A program made the translations under genes and the position numbers. From positions 1-42,478 of the forward strand of contig JAUIFX010000012.1 in NCBI GenBank assembly GCA_030429865.1: a stretch of 42,478 nt of DNA. The letters are read 5' to 3'. Origin of the DNA: Gammaproteobacteria bacterium (lineage in GTDB: Bacteria > Pseudomonadota > Gammaproteobacteria > Ga0077536). Under the pieces are notes generated by a model that saw only the letters and a program-made list of their open reading frames with translations, did no database searches and had not been told where the DNA came from. Positions 8,059 to 16,393 of the stretch are shown here, piece by piece (within the stretch, counting starts at the first letter, position 1; each line of letters opens with the position of its first letter).

Positions 8059-10848
8059 TCAGGCCTCGGGCCGGCGTACCGATTCGATCAGCCGCCGGTG
8101 CGACTCGACGAGGCGCGTGCCGAGCACGTTGGAGATGTTCCGGTGCAGGCCGGCGGCGATACGCGGATAGAAGCGCAGGCCACGATGCGCGCTCTCCGCG
8201 TCGAGCCGGACCACCGTCATCGGCTCGACGGCCGTGACCGTCGCCGTGCGCTCCACGCCGTCACCGGAAAAGCCGATCTCGCCGACGATGTCGCCCGGCC
8301 CGACTTCGTCGATGTCCAGCCAGATGCCGTCGCGCTCGAGGCCGACCGCCCCGCGGCCCTTCAACACGACGTACATACCGCGCGAGACGCTGCCCTGCTC
8401 GATGATCACCTCGCCGGGTGCGAACTGCTCGATATCCGACAGCACCACGACTTTCTTCACTTCGAAACGCGACATGCCTCGGAACAGCGGGCAGCTGACG
8501 AGCACCTCGCGGTCGAGTTCGAGCGCGATGATGTCCCACACCGTGGCCAGCCGCAGGTGCATGAGCAGGATCGGCATGAGCAGCAGGTCGGCCAGCGCGG
8601 CATAGATCATCGTTGCCGCGGCGAGCAGGCCGAACTGGGCGACCACGCTGAAGTCCGACAGCGCGAGCGCGGCGAAGCCGAGGGCCAGCGCGAGCGAGGT
8701 CGACACGATCGGCACCGCTTCGCCCCGTACCGTGTGCCGCACTGCTTCGCGCTCGTCGATGTGACGCTTGCTCTCGGCACCGAAGCGCGTCATGAGGTGG
8801 ATGGTGTCGTCGACCGCGATGCCGATGGCGATGGCCGCGACCATCGCCGTGCCGGGGTTGAGCGGAACGCCGAGCCAGCCCATGAGGCCGAAGTTCAGAA
8901 CGATCGGAATGACGTTCGGCACCAGCGCCAGCAGGCCCGCCAGCCACGAGGTGTAAAGCACCGAGAAGAGCGCGAAGATGATGGCGAGCACGAGGGCGAG
9001 GGACGTGATCTGGCCCTCGACGAGCGACGCCGCGGCGCGGTTGACCATCAGGTTCTTGCCGGTGAAAGCGACCTCGACGTGATCGCCGACGACATTCGCC
9101 GCGATGCGGCGCAACTCGTCGACCGAGGCATTCAGCCGTACCGAATCGCTGACGTTGTGGCGCACGCTGATCCGAGCGGTGCGAAAGTCCTCGGTAACGA
9201 AGGGTTCGAGATCCGGACGCGTGAGCGTCGACAGGTAGAGGTCGATGTCCTCCTGCTGATCGCTGATGCGGAAGTAGCGCGGGTTGCCGGCGTTCATCTC
9301 CTGGTGCATCAGCGCGAGCAGCGTCGCCAGCGAGAGCGTCTTGTCGTAAAGCCCCTGGTTGTCGAGCAGGGCCTGGACCGCGGCGATGGTCTTCAGGCCG
9401 CGCGGCGTGCGGAAGTAGTCCGGTTCCTCGGCACGCAGGACGACGCTGAAGACGTGCAGCCCGGCGAGGTCGCGGTGGACGCGCTCGGCGTCGTGCACGA
9501 AGGCGTGGTCGGCCGGGAAGTAGGACAGCGGATCGTTGTTGACGCGGATATCGAAGACCTTGGCGCCGAACCACGCCAGCAGCATCAGCGTGGCGGCGAC
9601 GACGAGCAACGGTGCGCGCCCGCCCAGCGCCTCGACAGCGCGCACGATGAGTCCGATCACCCCGCCGGGCATACCGCCGGCGTGGCGCAACCGGCTGGAG
9701 CGCGGCCCGAACCAGGTGAGCAGCAGCGGCACGGTGAGCACCGTGACGACGAAGTTGGCGAACATCGCGAACGCGCTGGCGATGGCGAACTCGAAGATCA
9801 GCGGGATCTCGGTGAGGACGTTGGCGGCGAAGCCGATCATGGTCGTGATCGAGGTGATCAGCACCGGCAGTCCGACCTGTCGCGCCATGTGCGCGATGGC
9901 CTGCTCGCGCGTGACCGGGGCCGGGCCGGCGGCACCGTCCGCGGGTGCGCCGTCCAGGCCTTCGAGATAGGCCGCCACGAGATGGACGTCCTCGACCGCG
10001 CCGATGACGATGACGAGCGCCGGGATCATCGCCGTCAGCAGGGTCACGGGAATGCCGGTCACGGCCATGAAACCAAGCGTCCAAAGCACGCTGAGCGCAG
10101 CGGTGACGAGCGGGATCGGCACGACGCGCAACGACTTCAGGAACAGCGCGATGACAACGACCAGGATGGCCAGGGCGAGCGGGATCAGGGTGCGCAGGTC
10201 GTGCGTGAGGCCGCGCCCGATCTCGACGTTGAGGCGCGGCCGCCCGAGCTGGAAGGCGATGTCGAAGTCACCGCGCAGCGGCGCGACGAGGCGCTCGACG
10301 ATGTCGTGGATCTCGAGTTCCCAGTCGGGGTCGTCGGGGCGCGCCTCGTAGCTCAGGTTGATGGCCGTGGCATGGCCGTCGTCGGAGATGAAATTGCGCC
10401 GCATCACCGGGCTGTAGGCGGCGTCCTCGCGCAGCTCGGCAATCCTCGCCGCGTCGCGCGGAACGATGGTGGCAAGCGGACCCGCATCGACGTATTCGCC
10501 CTTGTCACGGATGTTGGTGGCCGACAGCAAACTGCTGACGGCGAGGATCTCGGGCCGATCCTCGAGATCGAAGCCGAGTTGCTGGAGCTGCTTGAGGCGG
10601 GCCTCGGTCCACAGGTCGTCGGCGCGCAGGTAGATGATTAACGTCTGCTCGGCGCCGAAGTCTTCCTGCATGCGCAGGAAATCGCGCCAGCCCGGGGCGC
10701 TGGTGTCGATCAGGCGGTCGTCGCTGCGATCGATGGTGAGGCGCGGCAGGGCGAGGAGCGCGGCGATGCTGACCATGACCAGGACGAAGCCTGCCCAGGC
10801 GCGTCCACGCGGGCTGCTCGCGAGCAGTGCGCGCATCAGGCGCAACAT
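8059..10848 (-). CDS. RND/MMPL family exporter with C-terminal cyclic-nucleotide-binding domain
   Basis: The 929-residue protein has an N-terminal membrane segment (~15-35), a large outer loop (~36-215), a block of five hydrophobic segments (~218-385), a second half starting near 412, another large loop, and a second block (~615-770). This is the doubled layout of RND/MMPL exporters; the AVEDVHL and AVDDTIHL segments are the paired acidic TM4/TM10-type motifs that carry protons. Residues ~795-910 form a cNMP-binding domain like Crp: FAPGEVIIEQGSVSRGMYVV, then GEIGFSGDG and ERTATV, which keep the phosphate-binding Glu and Arg-Thr-Ala. Related exporters move hopanoids, lipids or sterol-like compounds; the substrate here is unknown. 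Gating by a cyclic nucleotide is an inference. It starts 45 bp after hmgA stops. Confidence 0.83.
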   Translation of the reverse strand: MLRLMRALLASSPRGRAWAGFVLVMVSIAALLALPRLTIDRSDDRLIDTSAPGWRDFLRMQEDFGAEQTLIIYLRADDLWTEARLKQLQQLGFDLEDRPEILAVSSLLSATNIRDKGEYVDAGPLATIVPRDAARIAELREDAAYSPVMRRNFISDDGHATAINLSYEARPDDPDWELEIHDIVERLVAPLRGDFDIAFQLGRPRLNVEIGRGLTHDLRTLIPLALAILVVVIALFLKSLRVVPIPLVTAALSVLWTLGFMAVTGIPVTLLTAMIPALVIVIGAVEDVHLVAAYLEGLDGAPADGAAGPAPVTREQAIAHMARQVGLPVLITSITTMIGFAANVLTEIPLIFEFAIASAFAMFANFVVTVLTVPLLLTWFGPRSSRLRHAGGMPGGVIGLIVRAVEALGGRAPLLVVAATLMLLAWFGAKVFDIRVNNDPLSYFPADHAFVHDAERVHRDLAGLHVFSVVLRAEEPDYFRTPRGLKTIAAVQALLDNQGLYDKTLSLATLLALMHQEMNAGNPRYFRISDQQEDIDLYLSTLTRPDLEPFVTEDFRTARISVRHNVSDSVRLNASVDELRRIAANVVGDHVEVAFTGKNLMVNRAAASLVEGQITSLALVLAIIFALFSVLYTSWLAGLLALVPNVIPIVLNFGLMGWLGVPLNPGTAMVAAIAIGIAVDDTIHLMTRFGAESKRHIDEREAVRHTVRGEAVPIVSTSLALALGFAALALSDFSVVAQFGLLAAATMIYAALADLLLMPILLMHLRLATVWDIIALELDREVLVSCPLFRGMSRFEVKKVVVLSDIEQFAPGEVIIEQGSVSRGMYVVLKGRGAVGLERDGIWLDIDEVGPGDIVGEIGFSGDGVERTATVTAVEPMTVVRLDAESAHRGLRFYPRIAAGLHRNISNVLGTRLVESHRRLIESVRRPEA

Positions 10849-10893
10849 GGCGATGCCCGAAGCCGCAACGCGGGGCGGGGGCCCGTCATGCCG

Positions 10894-12186
10894 TCAGGCG
10901 GGCGGCAGGAAGTGCCGGGCCAATCCCTGCCAGCAGTTGGCGTAGTCGTCCTGCAGCGCGGGCGATTCGAGCGCCCAGCGCGAGAGCGCCAGCGGGTAGC
11001 GCGTCTCGAACATGAAGGCGAGCGTGTCGTCGAGCTTCTGCGGTGCGAGCGCGGCGGTGCTGGCCGCTTCGTGGACGCCCGCTTCGGGACCGTGCGGCAC
11101 CAGCGCGTTGTGCAGGCTCATGCCACCCGGCTCGAAGCCGCGCTTGCGCGCGTCGTACTGGCCGTAGACGAGCCCCATGAATTCGCTCATCACGTTGCGG
11201 TGGTACCAAGGGGGACGGAACGTGTCCTCGGCGACCAGCCAGCGCGGCGGGAAGATGACGAAGTCGAGATTGGCGACGCCGGGCGTGTCGGACGGCGCGG
11301 TCAGCACGGTGAAGATAGACGGGTCGGGATGGTCGTAGCTGATCGAACCCATGGTGTTGAACAGGCGCAGATCGTATTTCCAGGGCAGCGCGTTGCCGAC
11401 CCAGGCGACGACATCGAACGGGTCGTGACCGAGGGCGGCGCGAAACAAGCGCCCCTGGAAGCGGGTAACGATCTCGCAAGGCGTTTCCGCGTCGACGTAG
11501 GCCGCAGTGGGTGCGAGGAAATCGCGGTCGTTGGCGAAACCGTCCGAGCCGACCGGGCCGCGCTCGGGCAGGCGCAGCGGTACACCGTAGTTCTCGCACA
11601 GGTAGCCGCGCGCTGCGCCGTCGCGCGGATCGAAGGCGCATTTCATGCCGCGCGGGATGATGAGGATCTCTCCCGGTTCGGCCTCGAGACGCCCGCACTC
11701 GGTGCGCACCGCGAGCGCGCCGGCCTGCGGCACCACGAGCAGTTCGGCATCGGCGTCGACCAGGCAGCGCGCGGTCATCGGCCGCGTCATCGCGTACAGG
11801 TGCACCCCGATGCCGGCCTGCAGGGCGACGTTGCCGTTGGCCGCGACGGTGACCAGGCCGTCGATGAAATCGCCCGTGTCGGCCAGCGCCGGTGGGTCCC
11901 AGCGCATCGGGTCCGGCGGCGTCACGCCGTCGCCCAGCGGCGCGCTGCGCCAGCCGTCGTGCTCGAGCGGGGTCTGAGGGCCCTGCGTCACCGACGGCCG
12001 GATGCGGTAGAACCAGGTGCGCCGATTTTCCGCGCGCCTTACCGTAAAGGCGGTATTGGAGAACTTCTCCGCGAACAGTCCGAAGGGCACCCGCTGGGGC
12101 GAAAACCGTCCGCGCGGCAGTGCGCCCGCGTGCGCCTCGGACTCGAGCTCGTTGCCGAAGCCGCTGAGGTAGGAGGGTGCGGTCAT
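10894..12186 (-). CDS. hmgA: Homogentisate 1,2-dioxygenase
   Basis: The 430-residue protein matches HmgA throughout: start MTAPSYLSGFGNELESEA, the ALPRGRFSPQ stretch, GDGVTPPDPMRWDP, and the iron-site region PPRWLVAEDTFRPPWYHRN with MSLHNALVPHGPEAG. It opens the ring of homogentisate to maleylacetoacetate with O2 and Fe(II) in the catabolism of tyrosine and phenylalanine, in the cytoplasm. Length and start agree with the family, and GGAA stands before the ATG at 12186. The usual partners, maleylacetoacetate isomerase and fumarylacetoacetase, are not next to it; the next gene downstream is the RND exporter. A 198-bp spacer separates it from the divergent phosphate symporter gene. Confidence 0.96.
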   Translation of the reverse strand: MTAPSYLSGFGNELESEAHAGALPRGRFSPQRVPFGLFAEKFSNTAFTVRRAENRRTWFYRIRPSVTQGPQTPLEHDGWRSAPLGDGVTPPDPMRWDPPALADTGDFIDGLVTVAANGNVALQAGIGVHLYAMTRPMTARCLVDADAELLVVPQAGALAVRTECGRLEAEPGEILIIPRGMKCAFDPRDGAARGYLCENYGVPLRLPERGPVGSDGFANDRDFLAPTAAYVDAETPCEIVTRFQGRLFRAALGHDPFDVVAWVGNALPWKYDLRLFNTMGSISYDHPDPSIFTVLTAPSDTPGVANLDFVIFPPRWLVAEDTFRPPWYHRNVMSEFMGLVYGQYDARKRGFEPGGMSLHNALVPHGPEAGVHEAASTAALAPQKLDDTLAFMFETRYPLALSRWALESPALQDDYANCWQGLARHFLPPA

Positions 12187-12384
12187 GCGTGTTCCGGATC
12201 AGTCACGGCAACCGGCACCACGCCGGCTTCTGGCCATCAGCTTGCAGCCATTAGAATAGACGCAACCGTTGCCGTCCAGTCGTCAGTCCCCGAACGCGAT
12301 GCGAAAACTCACCTTACCGGCCCGGACATCGTCGCGCGTGCATGGACGCCGTGCCCCCCGCATGCCTGACGAGGATGCGCCGCG

Positions 12385-14058
12385 ATGCTCGAACTGACCG
12401 GCACCGTGCTCGGCGGCCTCGGGCTGTTCCTGCTCGCGGTCTCGATGATCAGCGACGGCCTCAAGCTCGCCGCCGGCAACGCCCTGCGCGACATCCTCGC
12501 GCGGTCGACGGCGACCCGCTGGCGCGGCGTCGCCTCGGGCATCGTCGTCACCGGTATCGTGCAGAGCTCGAGCGCGGTGACCGTCGCCACCATCGGTTTC
12601 GTCAATGCCGGGCTGCTCAATCTCACCCAGGCCCTCGGCATCGTCTACGGCGCGAACGTCGGCACGACCATGACCGGCTGGCTGGTCGCGGCGGTCGGCT
12701 TCAAGCTGAAGGTCGAGGCTTTCGCGCTGCCGATGATCGGGGCGGGCATGTTCCTGCGCCTGGTCGGTTCGGCTACGCGCGTGGGCGCCTGTGGAGAAGC
12801 GCTCGCCGGTTTCGGGTTGTTCTTCATCGGCATCGACGTGCTGCGCTGCGCCTTCGAAGTGCTTGCCGCGAGCCTCGATCTGGCGACGCTGGTTCCGGCC
12901 GGCGCCGCGGGCCTGCTCACCTGTCTCGGCTTCGGCTTCCTCATGACGGTACTGACGCAATCGTCGAGCGCGGCGATCGCGATCACGCTGACCGCCGCCA
13001 GCGGCGGCGCGCTGCCCATCGATGCGGCCGCGTCGATGGTCATCGGCGCCAACGTCGGCACGACCTCGACGGCGGCCTTCGCCGTGATCGGTGCGACGCC
13101 CAATGCGCGGCGCGTGGCGAGCGCGCACGTGGCGTTCAACCTGCTGAGCGGCGTGGTGGCTTTGCTGCTGCTGCCGCTGCTGCTGCGCGGCGTGCACCTG
13201 GCGGAGAGCCTGCTCGGCCTCGCTGCGGCACCGGCGGTGACGCTGGCCCTGTTCCACACGACGTTCAATTTTCTCGGCGTCGCGTTGATGTGGCCGCTGA
13301 CGCCGCCGCTGGTGCGTTTTCTCAGGCGACGTTTCCGTACGCTCGCCGAAACGCTCGCCCAACCGGCGCACCTCGATCAGAACGTCCTCGCCACTCCCGG
13401 TCTCGCGCTCGACGCACTCAGGCTCGAACTGGCACGCATGGCCGGCATCGGACGCCGCCACGCGATCGCGGCCTTGGGCGGCGCCACGGCCCCGGCCGAA
13501 CGCGAGCAGGAGCGCGATGCCCTGCACCAGCTCGGCGCCGCGGTCGAACAGTTCGTGACGCGCCTGGAGCGCCAGCGCTTGCCCGCGGCGCTAGCCCCGA
13601 GTGTCCCCAACGCGCTGCGCATCAACGGTTATATCGAGGAGGTCGCGACGCTGGCGCAGGCCTTCACCGCGCGCGCCGACGATATCGCCGCGATTCGGCG
13701 CGGCCCGGTGGCCGATGACATCGCCGCCTACCTGGCTGCGGCGACCCGCCTGCTGATGGCGAGCGATCCGGCGACGCTCGATTTCGCCACGGCCGAACTC
13801 GAGCGGGACTACGCCGCGCTGCGCCGGCGCTGGCACGACCTCAAGGGTGTGCTGCTCGACGCGGCGAGCGACGATACGATTCCCGTCGCCGCGCTGAACC
13901 CGGCGCTCGAAGGCTTGCGTGCGGCACTGCGCATGGCCGAGCAGAGCATCAAGCTGGCCACGCGCCTGCGCCATTTCGAGCGCGGCGGCGAAGCCGCGAC
14001 CGAGTCCCCCGGAGCGGACGTGCAGGCGCCGGCGCAGGAATCCGACGCCGCTGCCTGA
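12385..14058 (+). CDS. Na+/phosphate symporter family protein with PhoU-like tail
   Basis: The 557-residue protein holds two Na/Pi-cotransporter repeats with the QSSS signature (60-63 in VQSSSAVTVATIGF and 192-195 in TQSSSAAIAITL) and the YGANVGTT and IGANVGTTST motifs that follow each. Eight or so membrane segments end near residue 320. From ~330 the chain is soluble and helical, like the PhoU-type regulatory tail of NptA/YjbB proteins. It should import, or by analogy with E. coli YjbB export, inorganic phosphate across the inner membrane. The ATG has GAGGAT about 10 bases upstream. The downstream neighbour converges, and its stop lies 40 bp away. The polyphosphate kinase 2 gene lies nearby at 16.4 kb, so phosphate handling is a loose local theme. 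Confidence 0.88.
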   Translation: MLELTGTVLGGLGLFLLAVSMISDGLKLAAGNALRDILARSTATRWRGVASGIVVTGIVQSSSAVTVATIGFVNAGLLNLTQALGIVYGANVGTTMTGWLVAAVGFKLKVEAFALPMIGAGMFLRLVGSATRVGACGEALAGFGLFFIGIDVLRCAFEVLAASLDLATLVPAGAAGLLTCLGFGFLMTVLTQSSSAAIAITLTAASGGALPIDAAASMVIGANVGTTSTAAFAVIGATPNARRVASAHVAFNLLSGVVALLLLPLLLRGVHLAESLLGLAAAPAVTLALFHTTFNFLGVALMWPLTPPLVRFLRRRFRTLAETLAQPAHLDQNVLATPGLALDALRLELARMAGIGRRHAIAALGGATAPAEREQERDALHQLGAAVEQFVTRLERQRLPAALAPSVPNALRINGYIEEVATLAQAFTARADDIAAIRRGPVADDIAAYLAAATRLLMASDPATLDFATAELERDYAALRRRWHDLKGVLLDAASDDTIPVAALNPALEGLRAALRMAEQSIKLATRLRHFERGGEAATESPGADVQAPAQESDAAA

Positions 14059-14097
14059 ACGCGGCGCACACGGCGACTGTCGCCTGGGCCACGCCGC

Positions 14098-14940
14098 TCA
14101 GTGCGCATGCTGTACGCTGCGCCGCGGCCAGCGCGCGGGATCGAGATCGAAGAACGCCGCGAGCGCCGCGTAGAGTTCGGGGTGGCCGTGCTCGAGTTCG
14201 CGGCCACGCTCGAAGAACGTTTCCACGGCGACGGCGAAGAACTCGGCCGGTGCCGTCGCGGCGTAGGGATCGAGCAGCGTGTGCTGGCCCTGGTCGAGCG
14301 CCTTCGCCAGGCGTTCGTACTCGCGATGGAACACGTCCGGCCAGCGCCGTGCCTGGGCGCCGTCGAGTTCGGGCGCGCCGTCGACCAGCCCGTCCTGTTC
14401 GTCGAGCTTGTGCGCGAACTCGTGCAGCACGACGTTGTGCCCGTCACCGCCGTGGTGGAGATCGTCGCGCAGGTCGGCCCAAGACAGGACCACCGGCCCG
14501 CGATACCAGGACTCGCCGGCGCGCACGTGGCGGCGGGTCGATTCGAGCAGGCCGTCGTGCTCGGTCTCGACGGCGACGAAGGCATCGGGGTAGATCAGGA
14601 TGGAGGTGAAATCGGGGTAGTACTTGGTCGCGAGATTGAGCTGCAGGAGGCAGGCCTGGGACGCGACCGCGAGCCGCATGGTGTCGGTGACTTCCAGCCC
14701 GTCCTGCCCGTAGAAGCGCTTCTCGGCGAGAAACACCGCGATGTCGCCGTGCAGCCGGCTGCGCAGGTCCGCTGGCAGCCGGCGGTAGAGCGGAACCCGC
14801 GTGAGGGCCCGGACCCAGGTCCGTGGCAACGCCTGGCGGCGCAGCTGCGCACGGCGCCGTTCGCGCCAGCGTCGCCTGACCAGCGGCCATGCCAGCACCA
14901 CGGCCGGCACGGCCAGGATCAGCAGGATTTCCAGGGCCAA
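14098..14940 (-). CDS. MtfA-like M90 zinc metallopeptidase
   Basis: The ~280-residue protein has one N-terminal hydrophobic segment (LALEILLILAVPAVVLAW), then a soluble domain with NVVLHEFAHKLDEQDG. H-E-x-x-H inside this context is the zinc site of the MtfA/M90 peptidases; a second conserved piece, AEFFAVAVETFFE, follows as in MtfA and holds the third ligand region. E. coli MtfA binds the repressor Mlc; this one carries an added membrane anchor as in many M90 proteins of non-enteric bacteria. There is no ATG at a suitable place: I place the start at TTG 14940, while a CTG at 14955 overlapping the stop of the upstream acetyltransferase gene is an alternative. The two genes lie 11 bp apart and are probably co-translated. 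Confidence 0.8.
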   Translation of the reverse strand: MALEILLILAVPAVVLAWPLVRRRWRERRRAQLRRQALPRTWVRALTRVPLYRRLPADLRSRLHGDIAVFLAEKRFYGQDGLEVTDTMRLAVASQACLLQLNLATKYYPDFTSILIYPDAFVAVETEHDGLLESTRRHVRAGESWYRGPVVLSWADLRDDLHHGGDGHNVVLHEFAHKLDEQDGLVDGAPELDGAQARRWPDVFHREYERLAKALDQGQHTLLDPYAATAPAEFFAVAVETFFERGRELEHGHPELYAALAAFFDLDPARWPRRSVQHAH

Positions 14941-14951
14941 GGGCGAAGCCG

Positions 14952-15377
14952 TCAGGCGCGCGGTACGGCTCGTACCAGGCTGCTGTCCGGTGCCGCTTCG
15001 AAACCGTGCCGCTCGAGCCAGGCGCGCAGGGCCGGCGCATCGGGATGGCTGGGGCGGATCACGTTGTAGAGGTAGTTCAGGCCGCGTGCGCGCGCCTCGG
15101 CTTCGAGCCGTTCGAGGATGAACGCGCCGACGCCCTGGCGGCGCGCTGCCGGCGCGGTCGCGAGCAGGATCTCGGCATCGCCCCAGGCGGCGTCGAGCCA
15201 GCCGTAGCCGAGCGTGCGGCCGTCGCGTGCGACGCGCCACCATTCACCGAGCAGGGGCGCGCCGTCGGCGAGCGTGGCGTAGCGCCGGTCGAAGATGCCG
15301 GCAGGCGCGTCACCGATGATGTGCTGTTTATCCGCATCCCAGCAGGGGTGGGTTTCCCGGATCCAGTCGAAAGTCAT
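14952..15377 (-). CDS. GNAT family N-acetyltransferase, small
   Basis: A 141-residue protein with the GNAT acetyl-CoA loop ARRQGVGAFILERLE and strands DAEILLATAP before it and YLYNVIRPSHPDAPALRAWL after it. The end EAAPDSSLVRAVPRA closes the fold. The acceptor is unknown. The ATG at 15377 has a good GGAGAAG Shine-Dalgarno about 5 bases before it. It is divergent from nei (103-bp spacer) and stands directly upstream of the MtfA-like peptidase gene, with which it likely forms a two-gene operon. Confidence 0.78.
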   Translation of the reverse strand: MTFDWIRETHPCWDADKQHIIGDAPAGIFDRRYATLADGAPLLGEWWRVARDGRTLGYGWLDAAWGDAEILLATAPAARRQGVGAFILERLEAEARARGLNYLYNVIRPSHPDAPALRAWLERHGFEAAPDSSLVRAVPRA

Positions 15378-15480
15378 GGTGCTTCTCCGCCGCTCTGATC
15401 CCGTACGCCGCATGGTGCGTAGGATACCCGTGCTCATGGCCGTCGACGACGGTTGCAGCAACAACGAGGACGACGCCTGC

Positions 15481-16299
15481 ATGCCCGAGGGCCCGGAGAT
15501 CCGTATCGAGGCCGACCGCATCGAAACCGTGCTGCTCGGTGAAGCGGTCGAGGAAGCGTGGTTCGCGCGGGCGGACTTGCAGCGGCGCTCACGGGAACTC
15601 GCCGGGTGCCGCGTCACCGCGGTGGAGACGCGGGGCAAAGCCCTGCTCACCCGGTTCGACAACGATCTCGTGCTCTACACGCACAACCAGTTGTACGGCC
15701 GCTGGTACGTGCGGCCGCGCGGCGAACTGCCACGCACCGGACGCAGCCTGCGCGTGGCGCTGCATACCTCGCGAGGCAGCGCCCTGCTGTACAGCGCATC
15801 GTCCATCGAGCTGCTCGAACGCGCGGCCCTGGACCAGCATCCCTTCCTGGCCCGGCTCGGTCCCGACGCGCTGTCGCCCGCGCTGGACTGGCAGGCACTC
15901 GCGGCGCGTCTGGACGACGCCGCGTTCCGCGGGCGCGCGCTCGCCAGCCTCTATCTCGACCAGCACTTTCTCGCCGGGATCGGCAACTACCTGCGCTCCG
16001 AGATCCTGTTCTTCGCGCGTCTCTCGCCGTGGCGCAAACCGCGCGAGCTGCGCCGCGGCGAGCGTGGCCGGCTCGCGCGCTGCTCGCTGGCGATTACACG
16101 GCGCGCCTACCGCACACGCGGCGTGACCAATCCGCCGCGCCGCGTCGCCACGCTCAAGGCTGCCGGCGAGCGCCGCGGCCGCTACCGCTTCGCGGTGTTC
16201 GGCCGCGACGGCCGCCCCTGCTACGAGTGCGGCACGCCGGTCGAGCGTGTCACGCTGAACTCCCGGCGCCTCTACTGGTGCCCGTCCTGCCAGGCCTAG
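15481..16299 (+). CDS. nei: Endonuclease VIII (Nei), oxidised-pyrimidine DNA glycosylase/AP lyase
   Basis: The 272-residue protein begins MPEGPEI; once Met is removed, Pro is the N-terminal Schiff-base nucleophile and the next Glu is catalytic. Lys53 in ETRGKALL matches the conserved Nei lysine. The C-terminal zinc finger CYECGTP ... WCPSC follows the DNA-binding helix-two-turn-helix region with GIGNYLRSEILF. It removes oxidised pyrimidines and nicks the abasic site in base-excision repair. The ATG at 15481 must be the start, because Pro2 has to be N-terminal; frames open further upstream are not part of the protein. GAGGA lies about 10 bases upstream. It converges on ppk2. Confidence 0.93.
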   Translation: MPEGPEIRIEADRIETVLLGEAVEEAWFARADLQRRSRELAGCRVTAVETRGKALLTRFDNDLVLYTHNQLYGRWYVRPRGELPRTGRSLRVALHTSRGSALLYSASSIELLERAALDQHPFLARLGPDALSPALDWQALAARLDDAAFRGRALASLYLDQHFLAGIGNYLRSEILFFARLSPWRKPRELRRGERGRLARCSLAITRRAYRTRGVTNPPRRVATLKAAGERRGRYRFAVFGRDGRPCYECGTPVERVTLNSRRLYWCPSCQA

Positions 16300-16393
16300 G
16301 GGAGCGCTGCCCGAGCCTGCGTAGCGCGGTTCGCGGCCGCGTCAGGGTGCGTGCAGAGCGTCCCGCGATGGCCGCGAGCGAACCGGGCTTGCA

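Noticed and set aside
7390-10641. Very long open frame on the + strand (over 1000 codons) opposite the RND exporter and PilZ genes
   Set aside because: It is rich in Arg, His, Asp, Glu and Gln, has no domain, and is the mirror of real codon usage in a G+C-rich gene.
12229-12257. Promoter with TAGAAT before the phosphate symporter gene
   Set aside because: The -10 is acceptable, but the -35 region has no fair match at 16-18 bases, so I do not list it.
16328-16384. Inverted repeat GGTTCGC/GCGAACC between nei and ppk2 as a terminator
   Set aside because: The arms are 43 bases apart and there is no T-tract; chance is likely in G+C-rich DNA.
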